From NCBI RefSeq assembly GCF_011058155.1, contig NZ_JAALFC010000014.1, positions 1 to 64,000 of the forward strand: DNA of 64,000 bases. The letters are read 5' to 3'. The notes under the pieces are model-generated. The model saw nothing but the letters and a program-made list of their open reading frames with translations. It was not told where the DNA came from and searched no databases. Positions 46,896 through 55,745 of this stretch are shown piece by piece. The DNA comes from Litoribacterium kuwaitense (GTDB taxonomy: Bacteria; Bacillota; Bacilli; Bacillales; DSM-28697). Within the stretch, counting starts at the first letter, position 1, and the number at the start of each line of letters is the position of its first letter. Both the position numbers and the translations under genes were made by a program.

Positions 46896-47797
46896 ATGGA
46901 AGTTACACCTAATTTTTCAGGTAAGAAGAAAATATCGGATAATATCAAATCATCATTTTTTTATCCCCAGCACTGATATTGCTATTAATATTCTTTCTTA
47001 CTCCAATGCTATTAACGATAGTATTTTCATTTACCAACCTAGCGCTCACTGGGACTCAGGCACAGAACCTTAAATTCGTTGGTTTTGATAATTTCATGCA
47101 AATGTTTAATGATGCAGAATTGTATAACAGTATTGCAAAAACACTCATTTTTGTTTTATTTTCTGCTATTATTGGCCAATGTCTTTTAGGTTTTTTAATC
47201 GCATTCCTCATGAAAGGGAAAAACGCTGCCTTTCGCAGAACAATAGGTATTACTGTAATTGCAGCATGGGTTACTCCTGAAATTGTCGTTGGATTTAGTT
47301 GGGTGGCCTTTTTAGGGGATAATGGAACGCTGAACAGCATTATTACAACTCTATCAGGCATTGATCCAATTGCTTTTCTCTTTGAGTATCCTATGGTCAG
47401 TGTTGTAGTGGCAAATATATGGCGCGGGACAGCGTTTTCTATGATGGCATTTCAGGCTGCTTTAGATGATATACCATTAGAAGTCGAAGAGGCAGCTGTA
47501 ATGGACGGTGCAAGCAGATGGAGAATTGTTAGAAACATAACAATCCCTATTGTTAAAGGGACAATCACTACCAATTTGATGCTAGTGACATTACAAACTT
47601 TAGGCGTATTTACTTTAATCTATGCAATGACTGGCGGTGGTCCTGGAAACGGAACGATGACTTTACCGGTATACATGTACAAGCAAGCTTTTGTAAGTTA
47701 CCAACTAGGCTATGGAACAGCGATTTCATTAGTCATCTTAATTATAGGAGCTCTATTTAGTTTACTTTATATGCGATTTCTTAAGGTGAAAATATAA
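46896..47797 (+). pseudogene. CUT1 sugar ABC permease (MalF type), one frameshift as read
   Basis: The ATG at 46896 lies seven bases after GGAGG and encodes MEVTPNFSGKKKISDNIKSS. The frame is lost in the seven-T run at 46956-46962 and restored by one added T, giving SPALILLLIFFLTPMLL and a 300-residue permease with six membrane segments. The EAA loop VEEAAVMDGASRWRIVRNIT is intact. As read, the protein would have to start inside helix 1 at about 46979. A consensus error is the simplest view. Confidence 0.87.
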
Positions 47798-47809
47798 GGG
47801 GAGAATATC

Positions 47810-48634
47810 ATGAGAATTGGGAAAACAGAAAAAATAATACATCATTTCATACTTGTATGTTTGGGGATTATTTTTGTTTTGCCCCTGTTATGGATGCTGG
47901 TAGCGTCGATTGATAGTTCAGCAATTCAAGCGCTAAAGGCACCTGAAAGAATTACCTTCGACAATTATTTGAGTATCTTTAGTGATTCATCTATTATTAG
48001 ATCTTTTTTTATAGGGATATTCTTGTCGGGAGGACAATCTATAATAGTAGTGCTTGTTAGTATTCTAGCCGCTTATCCATTGTCAAGGTACAAACCATCC
48101 TACAAAAAGTCATTTTTGTATACAATACTATTTCTTACGTCGTTGCCGATGACTGCGGTTATTGTACCCGTGTTTCAAATGTTTCTGATATTCAATTTCG
48201 TGGACAAGTTATGGGCAGTTATGCTTTTTACAGCAGGTACTTCTCTGCCTTACGCTATATGGATGATGAAAAACTTTATGGATTCCGTTCCACTTGAACT
48301 CGAAGAATCTGCTTGGGTTGATGGGGCTTCCATATGGGGTGGGATTAGAAGGATTGTAGCACCTTTAATGCTTCCAGGGACATTCACGGTTTTAATTTTT
48401 ACGTACACGGGAAGCTGGGGAAACTTTTTTGTACCATATATTCTAATTCAATCACCTGAGAAAATGCCTGCATCTGTAACCATTTTTCAATTCTTTGGAA
48501 ATTATGGATTAGTCAATTACGGTGAGCTTGCAGCATTTTCAGTATTATATTCAGCGCCGGTTGTAATTTTATATTATCTATCACAACGATACATGTCAAA
48601 AGGATTTAGTCTTGGCGGAGCTACAAAGGGTTAA
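47810..48634 (+). CDS. CUT1 sugar ABC permease (MalG type)
   Basis: 274 residues with six membrane segments, starting MRIGKTEKIIHHFILVCLG after GGGGAG. The EAA loop LEESAWVDGASIWGGIRRI is the contact for the ATPase. It is the last gene of the operon, 12 bases after the MalF-type gene. Confidence 0.93.
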   Translation: MRIGKTEKIIHHFILVCLGIIFVLPLLWMLVASIDSSAIQALKAPERITFDNYLSIFSDSSIIRSFFIGIFLSGGQSIIVVLVSILAAYPLSRYKPSYKKSFLYTILFLTSLPMTAVIVPVFQMFLIFNFVDKLWAVMLFTAGTSLPYAIWMMKNFMDSVPLELEESAWVDGASIWGGIRRIVAPLMLPGTFTVLIFTYTGSWGNFFVPYILIQSPEKMPASVTIFQFFGNYGLVNYGELAAFSVLYSAPVVILYYLSQRYMSKGFSLGGATKG

Positions 48635-48710
48635 ATATTGATTTAAAAGTTCACCAAATTTATTTTCTAAATACCTTGTTCATTTATAATTCTCAATACC
48701 TTGCTCACTG

Positions 48711-48763
48711 AAAAAGAAGATGACACCCATAAAGTCGCCGAGACCTTCGGTGCCATCCTCTTT
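48711..48763. terminator. Bidirectional terminator between converging operons
   Basis: GATGACACC (48719-48727) pairs with GGTGCCATC (48749-48757) with one mismatch, extended by A-rich and T-rich arms. T-tracts follow in both directions. Confidence 0.8.
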
Positions 48764-48796
48764 TGTTTTATTGGATTTTAAGCGATACAATGAGGA

Positions 48797-49801
48797 TTAC
48801 TCTGCTTTTTGCGGCGCAAGCTCAATCGCCTGCATCATCGCCTCAAGCATACTTGCTTCATCAGCGATCCCTTTTCCTGCAATATCGAAGGCTGTTCCGT
48901 GATCGACACTTGTTCGGATGATTGGCAGGCCGACTGTTATGTTCACGCCCGCTTCCAGCCCTAGCACTTTGATAGGTCCATGACCTTGATCGTGATACAT
49001 TGCGACGACGATATCAAAATCGCCACGGACGGCCCGGAAGAACAACGTATCGGCCGGAAGAGGACCGACGACATCTATCCCTTCCTGCTGTGCACGCTCC
49101 ACACCCGGAATGACTTTTTCCTCTTCTTCCCCATAGCCGAACAGCCCGTTTTCCCCAGCATGCGGATTAATGCCACAAACGGCGATCTTCGGCTGCTTTA
49201 TACCGGAGAGGCTCAAGGTTTCGTGCGCCATTCTCACGACATCATACACTCGAGTTGGTTCGATCCGATCAATCGCATCGCGCAGACCGATGTGTGTCGT
49301 CACATGGATGACCTTGAGTTTAGGAGAAGACAGCATCATGGCGAAATTACTCGTACCCGTCAGTTCAGCGAGAATCTCTGTATGACCTGGATACTTGTGC
49401 CCGCCTTTATGCAACGCTTCTTTGTTCAGGGGCGCGGTACAAATTGCATCAATTTTTCGATCGTTCGCCAGTTCAATTGCTGTTCGCAAATATTCAAAAG
49501 CGGCATGTCCTGCCTCTGCCGACACTTCACCGAACGGCAGGGATTCAGGTACAAGATTCAAATCAACGCACAACACTTCATTGGATGTCGGCGGGCTAAA
49601 GGACTCGTCTGGACCGATCGCTTTAAAGGATACATCTGCTCCTAGGATGTCAGCGGCCTGCTTCAACCGTTTTATGTCGCCGATGACGAGCGGAACCGCC
49701 TGCTCCGACACTTCGTCACGACAAAGTGCTTTGACGATAATTTCCGGACCTACGCCGGCCGCATCACCCATAGTAATCCCGATGATTGGTTTGTTACTCA
49801 T
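48797..49801 (-). CDS. PdxA2-type 4-phospho-acid dehydrogenase (D-threonate/D-erythronate 4-phosphate)
   Basis: 334 residues with the PdxA fold: MGDAAGVGPEI at the start, metal His residues in YPGHTEIL, CGINPHAGENGLFG-type and AMYHDQGHGP, and [15 protein letters not shown] near the end. True PdxA (4-hydroxythreonine phosphate) is rare in Bacillus. Next to a DUF1537 kinase the PdxA2 role is established: NAD-dependent oxidation of the phosphorylated four-carbon acid with loss of CO2 to give dihydroxyacetone phosphate. It overlaps the kinase gene by eight bases. Confidence 0.88.
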   Translation of the reverse strand: MSNKPIIGITMGDAAGVGPEIIVKALCRDEVSEQAVPLVIGDIKRLKQAADILGADVSFKAIGPDESFSPPTSNEVLCVDLNLVPESLPFGEVSAEAGHAAFEYLRTAIELANDRKIDAICTAPLNKEALHKGGHKYPGHTEILAELTGTSNFAMMLSSPKLKVIHVTTHIGLRDAIDRIEPTRVYDVVRMAHETLSLSGIKQPKIAVCGINPHAGENGLFGYGEEEEKVIPGVERAQQEGIDVVGPLPADTLFFRAVRGDFDIVVAMYHDQGHGPIKVLGLEAGVNITVGLPIIRTSVDHGTAFDIAGKGIADEASMLEAMMQAIELAPQKAE

Positions 49802-51095
49802 GCTGGCTCTCTCCTTTCAATGTCTGCATCGCTCTGTAGATCGATGATTCTGTGCCAAACGCACCAGCTTTGGTGACAACTTTGATTTTCCGATCGATAC
49901 CGATTAAATCTCCTAGAGGAATACCTGCTTCCAGCTGGTGGTTCAAGCTAAAGCCTGTCGCTCCTAAGCTTTTGGCCACATCTTTGGCCGTATCTCCACC
50001 CGTCAAAACGAGCGCATTTAACTCAGGACAAGTCGCCACAATCTGATTCGTCAAGGCACCGAGAGCAGTACTGATCCGCTTGCCAATGTCCAGTGGCGTC
50101 ATCCCGAGCTTTTCAGCACGGCGGCTCACTTTTTCACGCATCTCACTGGTAGAAGGGACATAAAGCACAACATCTTTCCCGGCGCGGATGGCCGCGACAC
50201 TCGCCTCATAATAAGTCTCCGCTTGCTTATCCCAATCTCCCAAAAACATGAGTTCCGTATCGATGTCAATCGTCGCGACACCCTCTTGTTGTGCGGCATA
50301 CCGAACTTGTTGCTGTGTGGTTTGCGAAAGACTCCCACACACAGTCATCACAGCACTTGAAGCTAGATGCACAGCCCTGTCGCTCCGCTGTTTTTCGACG
50401 TTCAGAACACCTGGCAGCACTTCAGCCAACCCCGCCGAGCCGGACCAAATAACATCCGAGCTAAACTGATGGATCATATCCGCCATATGACGCAAGTCTT
50501 CAATCGTCGCTGCATCACTAATCAAATACTTGATTTCTTTCTGTTTAAATTCATTTAATGCCAGCATCCAATCATCAGGCGTCCCTTCCAATAGTCCTGA
50601 AATTAAAGCCGTATTTTTCCCTGTCTCTGATTCAATCAACGTTGGAAGGTGAGCTTGTTTGACAGGATGCTTCGGGTCATTTGCAAGTTCTGTTTCTGAT
50701 ACAGGCACGCCGTTCAGCAAATGAACACCGTTCTTTGTCGTCCTACCATACGGGGGGTAAGCCGGTGCCACGACGATAAATGTCGGTTCGAACACGTCAT
50801 CCAACGCCATCAGCTCTGTTCCGATATACCCTCGCAATGTAGAATCCATTTTCTTATATATATGTTGATAGCCATTTTCCTTTAAAAACAATGCAGCTGT
50901 TTTTGTTGCATGGTACGCATTTTCTTTATCTCGTGCACGTGAATCTGTATCTAACACAATCGCCTCATCTAACTGTTTACCAGGTTCGGGGATTTCGAAG
51001 TAGACCGAAGTTTCCAGCCCTTTCTCTTTAAGCTGGATGCCACTGTCATTCGCCCCGGTCAAATCGTCTGCAATCATTCCAAACCGAAAACTCAT
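49794..51095 (-). CDS. Four-carbon acid sugar kinase (DUF1537)
   Basis: 433 residues. The N-terminal domain opens with MIADDLTGANDSGIQL. KKMDSTLRGYIGTEL and APAYPPYGRTTKNGVHLL bind substrate; the C-terminal nucleotide domain has LTGGDTAKDVA and TKAGAFGTESS. The family phosphorylates D-threonate, D-erythronate, L-threonate or related acids. It lies between a KdgT-type permease and pdxA2, making a complete uptake-phosphorylation-oxidation route. Which stereoisomer is used cannot be read from sequence alone. Confidence 0.9.
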   Translation of the reverse strand: MSFRFGMIADDLTGANDSGIQLKEKGLETSVYFEIPEPGKQLDEAIVLDTDSRARDKENAYHATKTAALFLKENGYQHIYKKMDSTLRGYIGTELMALDDVFEPTFIVVAPAYPPYGRTTKNGVHLLNGVPVSETELANDPKHPVKQAHLPTLIESETGKNTALISGLLEGTPDDWMLALNEFKQKEIKYLISDAATIEDLRHMADMIHQFSSDVIWSGSAGLAEVLPGVLNVEKQRSDRAVHLASSAVMTVCGSLSQTTQQQVRYAAQQEGVATIDIDTELMFLGDWDKQAETYYEASVAAIRAGKDVVLYVPSTSEMREKVSRRAEKLGMTPLDIGKRISTALGALTNQIVATCPELNALVLTGGDTAKDVAKSLGATGFSLNHQLEAGIPLGDLIGIDRKIKVVTKAGAFGTESSIYRAMQTLKGESQHE

Positions 51096-51125
51096 CAGTC
51101 AAACCCCACTTCTTATGAAAACTTT

Positions 51126-52130
51126 CTATGCACTTGCTTGATTCCCGTCGTCTTCAGCGTAATCCTCCGGCACCCGGACACCTTTTTTCTCCAGACGCTT
51201 GACAAGGAACCCGACAAAAATCGGCAATAGCACAGCGGTCGTCACCGTCGATGCAGCTACTTGGACTGTAGCCAGGTCAACAGTACTTGCAAAACCGGCA
51301 TTCGCTGCCGCAATCGCTGCAGGTGTTGCTACGGCATTCCCCGCAGTAGAGCCTTCGGCTGCCCCTGCAATAGGATTCCACTTAAAGGCTTTAAATACCA
51401 AGTAACCAGCTGTACCTGTAATCAATGTTGTCGCTACACCAAGGACGATTCCTGATAATCCACCTTCGATAATACTTCCAAAGTCGATGCCCATCCCGAG
51501 GGCAAACGCGAAGAACGGAATCAACATGGAGCTTCCCTGATCTAAAAACTTCCTCATATCGCCATCCAAGTTTCCGAGCACCATTCCGACAGCAATCGGA
51601 AGCAAGACAGCGATAAAAGACGTAATGGAGAATAATCCATCCACAAAACCCATTGCTCCGAAAATAGAGAGTGCGACCATCGTAAAAAATGGTCCATCGT
51701 TCAAGGCAAGCAGTGAATACGCCGCACGGTCAGTTTTGCTTCCGTACTGCCCAACAATCGCAATGTAAAGCCCACCGTTACTGTTCGTCATCGCTGCGAT
51801 GATCGCAATCGGTGCAAGACCCATCCATAGCCCATTTTCTCCTGCGAGCATGTACGCCAAAAGCCCGAATATCGCCCCTACGATCCATTTTACCGTAAGT
51901 AACGTCGCGCCTTTCCCTAAACTGACTCCTGCTGTTTTGAAATTGATCTGCGCCCCTGTACACAATAGGAACAAAGCAATCAATGTACTGGCTCCATCCA
52001 CGAACAGTGCCTCTGTGAAGTTACCGATTCGCAACAAATCTGGAGCAAACGTATTCAAAACCGCCGCTAATAAAAGCGGCACGACCATCATCCCACCAGG
52101 AATCCTTTCCAAACCTGCTTTGATTTTCAT
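51126..52130 (-). CDS. kdgT: KdgT-family sugar-acid permease
   Basis: 334 residues, about ten membrane segments, starting MKIKAGLERIPGGMMVVPL as in 2-keto-3-deoxygluconate permeases. GAAEGSTAGNAVATPAAIA is a family hallmark. No KDG kinase or aldolase is nearby; the operon mates are a DUF1537 kinase and pdxA2, so the cargo is more likely a four-carbon acid. The ATG directly follows AGGAGGA. The promoter and cre before it are clear. Confidence 0.87.
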   Translation of the reverse strand: MKIKAGLERIPGGMMVVPLLLAAVLNTFAPDLLRIGNFTEALFVDGASTLIALFLLCTGAQINFKTAGVSLGKGATLLTVKWIVGAIFGLLAYMLAGENGLWMGLAPIAIIAAMTNSNGGLYIAIVGQYGSKTDRAAYSLLALNDGPFFTMVALSIFGAMGFVDGLFSITSFIAVLLPIAVGMVLGNLDGDMRKFLDQGSSMLIPFFAFALGMGIDFGSIIEGGLSGIVLGVATTLITGTAGYLVFKAFKWNPIAGAAEGSTAGNAVATPAAIAAANAGFASTVDLATVQVAASTVTTAVLLPIFVGFLVKRLEKKGVRVPEDYAEDDGNQASA

Positions 52131-52151
52131 CTTCCTTCCTCCTCATCCTAA

Positions 52152-52184
52152 CACAATTGTTGCAAAAGCAAACAATCAATTGTG
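52152..52184. repeat. Inverted repeat in the kdgT leader
   Basis: CACAATTG (52152-52159) pairs with CAATTGTG (52177-52184). Each arm is followed by TTGCA- or GCAA-type bases, and a TTGTTGCA word recurs close to the regulator's start (about 54151-54158). These could be binding sites for the PrpR-like protein. Confidence 0.4.
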
Positions 52185-52187
52185 CAA

Positions 52188-52201
52188 TATAAGCGTTTAC
52201 A
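52188..52201 (-). promoter_or_regulatory. cre site at the kdgT operon start
   Basis: On the minus strand TGTAAACGCTTATA matches the cre consensus with one mismatch. It lies directly after the -10 box, at about +1 to +14, so glucose repression of the operon is expected. Confidence 0.65.
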
Positions 52202-52207
52202 TGATAT

Positions 52208-52236
52208 ATCATAATGTGAATGATTTTAAAATGCAA
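52208..52236 (-). promoter_or_regulatory. SigA-type promoter of the kdgT operon
   Basis: On the minus strand TTGCAT (52236-52231), 17-base spacer, TATGAT (52213-52208). I see no -24/-12 element (TGGCAC-N5-TTGCW) in the region. Confidence 0.6.
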
Positions 52237-52373
52237 CACAAAAATACAAAGTTTTGTTTAAATCAAGTAGAGCATAGTGATTGATTACCGTATTTCCGCA
52301 CCATCAAGCGCTTAATTCTCTAGCTTGTGAACAAGTTAGGAACCCTCATAAAATTTCCGTTTAATTTTGCAAC

Positions 52374-52405
52374 AAAAAAACGCAAACTCAAGAGTTGAGC
52401 TTGCG
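52374..52405 (-). terminator. Terminator overlapping the end of the PrpR-like gene
   Basis: CGCAAACTCAA (52381-52391) pairs with TTGAGCTTGCG (52395-52405) with one mismatch and a three-base loop. Seven T follow on the minus strand. The stem includes the stop codon at 52388. Confidence 0.85.
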
Positions 52406-54136
52406 CCATAGGGTCGTCCGGTTCATTCCCAATCGTTTCGCTGCCTTCGATTGGTTATGATTTTCTTGTTCCATGACCTTCTCGATGATCGCTCTCTCCA
52501 TATCCTTTAAGGTACCCTCAAGAGGGAGCGCATTATGCATGGTCATCGTCGTTTCTTTCGTCACGTCACTCATCATCGTTTCCACGTCCGACTTTTCTAT
52601 ATAAGATTGGTTGTTGGCAATCATCAATTTGTCAATCGCCTGCTTCAACTGCGAAATATTTCCTGGCCAATCATAGTCGAGCAACGGTTCCAAAGCTTCG
52701 GGCCTTAATCCGATGGCCTCATAGCCATAATTCATATGATTCCGAGCGATGAACGCTTGCGCGAGATCCTGAATATCCTCGATCCGTTCGCGTAGTGGCG
52801 GAATCTGGATCGTAACCGCCGGCAAACTGTAGAAGAGCGCCTGATCAAAACGACCTTCCTTCATTCTGGTCCGGACACTACCATCCGAAAGCAAAATGAC
52901 GGTATACTTCGCAGTCAGCTCCTCTACCAGCGACTTCAGAGCACTCTGTTCGTCGTCCTTTATCAAGTGGACGTGCTGAAAGACAATCGTCGCTTTCTCC
53001 GGCAATAGCTGATTTTTGCTTGAAATATAGCCGCTCACATCTTTCATACTGACAACGGAACAGTCAAAAGAGATCAGTGGAGCCTGTTGGCCAAACGTTT
53101 CAAAATGGAGATTACAAGCAAACATCATCCGGCCTGTGCCCACCTCACCTTCGATCCAAATCGCCTCTTCCAGATTCGCGTACTGCTTGAGCTGTTTTCT
53201 CATGTCCTCCGCGATTCGGCTGCGTCCAGAAATCGGGATATGAGAGACGTGGTTCCGCACCTTTACTCCTTGCGCAGCTCCGAGAGATTGTGGTTGCAGC
53301 AGAACCGTCACAAAAGATTTATCTTCACTCGTTGGATAGCCATAAGCATGATAACTCCTTTTCTGCAAAGTAACGGACCGCCAAATCCCCTGTCGTTGTG
53401 TGAGAATTTGCTTCAAAAGTGCTTGCAAATCAGGCGCTTCGACGATGGAGGAGGTGAACTGATCGCGAAAAAGCTGATTCTTTTGAATCACTTCACCCGC
53501 TTCGTTCACCGTCACCACCGCTTGTGGAAACCTTTCGATCATATCGGCGTAGACCGCCGTCTGAGCCTGCATCTTTTGGTTTGAATGATACAAACGCTTT
53601 GCCTCTTCAAACGATTGCAACACCGCTTCTTTTCCCGACGTAATCAAGATGCCTTGCAACCCCATCTGCTCGGCTTGACGAACCGTCACAACATCACCAA
53701 TGACCACAGAAAATCCTTCTTTTTTCAAATCAGGAAGCAGCTTCGTGACTTCTTCCCTGCTACTGATGGTGACCGACCGTACATTCATATCAAGAATACT
53801 GCAGATCGTCGCCGCTCCGCGAGAAATGTTCGGAAACCCAACCAACGCCGCTTGTCCATTTAGCCCTTTGAGAAGCGCAAAAACCCGAAGCATATCATAG
53901 CCGGTGATATGGATATCCACAACCGGAATATTGATTTCAGCCTCAACCTGACTAGCCGTCCCTCCACGGCTGATGATGAGATCATAACCTTCCGCCTCGG
54001 CCGCTTTCGCAATTTGGATCCCTTCCTCCAAGTTGCCGACCTTAACTTCAATTTGTAAATCTTCATCCTCATGACGAAGGTTTTTTACGACTTCTGCAAG
54101 CCCCTGATACGGAGCAATGACTAAAACTTTAATCAA
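52388..54136 (-). CDS. PrpR-type regulator with degenerate sigma-54 AAA+ domain (TTG start)
   Basis: 582 residues from TTG 54136, which follows GAGGGTGG and gives MIKVLVIAPYQGLAEVV, the true start of a PrpR_N sensor domain (to about residue 180). A PAS-like segment follows, then an AAA+ region, then a Fis-type helix-turn-helix (NHNQSKAAKRLGMNRTTLWR). The AAA+ part is degenerate: the Walker A position reads GEVGTGRMM, there is no GAFTGA loop, and the Walker B place reads IVFQHVHL. It should therefore not contact sigma-54. It lies upstream of the kdgT-kinase-pdxA2 operon, whose promoter looks SigA-type, and likely regulates it as an ordinary DNA-binding protein. Confidence 0.85.
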   Translation of the reverse strand: MIKVLVIAPYQGLAEVVKNLRHEDEDLQIEVKVGNLEEGIQIAKAAEAEGYDLIISRGGTASQVEAEINIPVVDIHITGYDMLRVFALLKGLNGQAALVGFPNISRGAATICSILDMNVRSVTISSREEVTKLLPDLKKEGFSVVIGDVVTVRQAEQMGLQGILITSGKEAVLQSFEEAKRLYHSNQKMQAQTAVYADMIERFPQAVVTVNEAGEVIQKNQLFRDQFTSSIVEAPDLQALLKQILTQRQGIWRSVTLQKRSYHAYGYPTSEDKSFVTVLLQPQSLGAAQGVKVRNHVSHIPISGRSRIAEDMRKQLKQYANLEEAIWIEGEVGTGRMMFACNLHFETFGQQAPLISFDCSVVSMKDVSGYISSKNQLLPEKATIVFQHVHLIKDDEQSALKSLVEELTAKYTVILLSDGSVRTRMKEGRFDQALFYSLPAVTIQIPPLRERIEDIQDLAQAFIARNHMNYGYEAIGLRPEALEPLLDYDWPGNISQLKQAIDKLMIANNQSYIEKSDVETMMSDVTKETTMTMHNALPLEGTLKDMERAIIEKVMEQENHNQSKAAKRLGMNRTTLWRKLNS

Positions 54137-54977
54137 CGTACCACCCTCATTTGTTGCATATTTAAACAGTTGATTATATCTTTTCATATTACAAGGCGGG
54201 AGGCAAGCTTTTCTTACGCTTTAACGGTGAGCTTTTATGAAAATGATTACAAGGGCACACGCTGGCTTGTTCTCGTTGAAAGGCTTCTTTCTCGTCACAC
54301 AGACCCAAATCATTCTCTGCATCTGTACGTATTGCGCTTGAAATCTCGATCAAATCAGCTTGACTTGTAAAAGCAGCGTTGTTCAGGTCACGATCGGGAC
54401 AACCGCGCGCCCGTTAAGCGATTACGATCCTTTCATAATTTAAAGCGATAAATGATGAATCTGTAAACCGATACATAGCATACATTACACCAATGTTTCA
54501 AACAAAGGACGTTCTCAAATTCATGTCGTTTCTTCCCCGATTCAGTGCCTTCCTCCTTGATCTAGAGTCTCTGACTCCTTCGTTCGATCTGAGCGTTTCG
54601 GAGCTTTTTTATCCAACACGCTTCCCCTAGTAATACATTAATACATACCCTTCCCCTCTATGTTCCCGACTCATTTTCGTCCTTCCTTTTGGCCGTTTAG
54701 ACTGTAACTTGTTTGGCAGCCTCATCTAAGAAAAAACGACGCATAAGGTTTATGTTCCCAGAGAGTAGAAACCCGCCTCACCCTTCCTTAAAATTCCAAA
54801 TCACTATGGAAACGATTTTTTCAGAAACAGCCTCAACAACCTTACCATTCAGAAATAGAACCTTTAAAGACATAACAAAATAACACAAATGAACTTTCAA
54901 TGTTCGTTCGTGTTGACTATTCGTGATTATTCAGTATATTATTAACACAATAAAACATATAGTTAAGGATGAAGCAC
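54137..54977. other. Long gene-poor stretch between the two acid-sugar loci
   Basis: About 840 bases with no gene that I can support. It holds the divergent promoters of the PrpR-like and DeoR genes. A minus-strand fragment at about 54697-54770 reads LMRRFFLDEAAKQVTV and then stops; it may be the worn end of a lost gene or IS, unidentified. A weak hairpin with a T-run lies near 54557-54610. Confidence 0.45.
54913..54942 (+). promoter_or_regulatory. Promoter of the deoR-kinase-pdxA2-gntP locus
   Basis: TTGACT (54913-54918), 18-base spacer, TATTAT (54937-54942). Repeated TTCGTG words (54905-54925) around the -35 box are candidate sites for the DeoR protein. Confidence 0.65.
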
Positions 54978-55727
54978 ATGCTCCAGGCAGAACGACGCCA
55001 TCACATCATGAAACAACTTCAAGCATCAGGAACCATTTATATCGAAAAACTGGCCTCAGAGTACAACGTATCCACAATGACCATCCGTCGTGACCTTGCT
55101 TCCTTGGAAGAGGAAGGTAAGCTGGTACGGTCCCACGGGGGAGCTGTTCTTCCAGAAACACTAGCCCCGGAAGTTCCCTACTACACGAAGCTTTCCAGTT
55201 ACACAACCGAGAAGGAACAAATTGCCAAGAAAGCGGTAGCGTTGATTCCTGAACACGCTCGCATCTTATTGGATTCAGGCACCACAAACCTTGAAATCGC
55301 TAAACTTCTAAAACCACGAGATGACCTGCTGATCGTCACCAATGATGCAAAAATCTCTATAGAGCTTCTCCATTCAGACTGTCAAGTCATTTCCACCGGT
55401 GGCGAGCTCCAAAAAGATGTGGGCGCGTTTATTGGATCCCACGTTCAGGAATTATTACGACAAATCAAAGTGGACATCGTTTTTATAGGAGCCAATGCGA
55501 TACATTTATCCGAAGGCATCTCTACACCCACTTTAGAAAAATCTCATATAAAGAGACTCATGCTCAAAAGCGCTCGTTCGAAATGGATTGTTGCTGACCA
55601 CAGCAAGTTTAATAAGCGCTCCTTTGCTCATGTGTGTGATTTTGATGAAGTGAATGGAATAATTACCGACAGTCAAATCGATGAGCACACAAAGGAACAA
55701 CTCGAAAAAATAACGAATGTGTATTGA
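54978..55727 (+). CDS. DeoR-family repressor
   Basis: 249 residues. The DeoR helix-turn-helix IEKLASEYNVSTMTIRRDL is followed by the family's DxGTTN-type effector motif LLDSGTTNLEIAKLL and the phosphosugar fold. I use ATG 54978, seven bases after AAGG, over ATG 54969. It heads an operon with a DUF1537 kinase, a PdxA2 and, after 220 bases, a GntP permease. A phosphorylated acid sugar is the expected inducer. Confidence 0.9.
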   Translation: MLQAERRHHIMKQLQASGTIYIEKLASEYNVSTMTIRRDLASLEEEGKLVRSHGGAVLPETLAPEVPYYTKLSSYTTEKEQIAKKAVALIPEHARILLDSGTTNLEIAKLLKPRDDLLIVTNDAKISIELLHSDCQVISTGGELQKDVGAFIGSHVQELLRQIKVDIVFIGANAIHLSEGISTPTLEKSHIKRLMLKSARSKWIVADHSKFNKRSFAHVCDFDEVNGIITDSQIDEHTKEQLEKITNVY

Positions 55728-55745
55728 TACAAAGGAGGGATGTAA

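Noticed and set aside
48980-49645. 221-residue open frame opposite the first pdxA2
   Set aside because: Entirely antisense to a well-conserved gene, with no start signal; a shadow frame.
52131-52387. Sigma-54 (-24/-12) promoter before kdgT
   Set aside because: A TTGCA word exists but no TGGCAC at the right distance; a SigA-type promoter fits better.
54170-54370. 66-residue open frame at the PrpR-like gene start
   Set aside because: Overlaps the regulator's upstream region, lacks a ribosome-binding site and resembles nothing I know.
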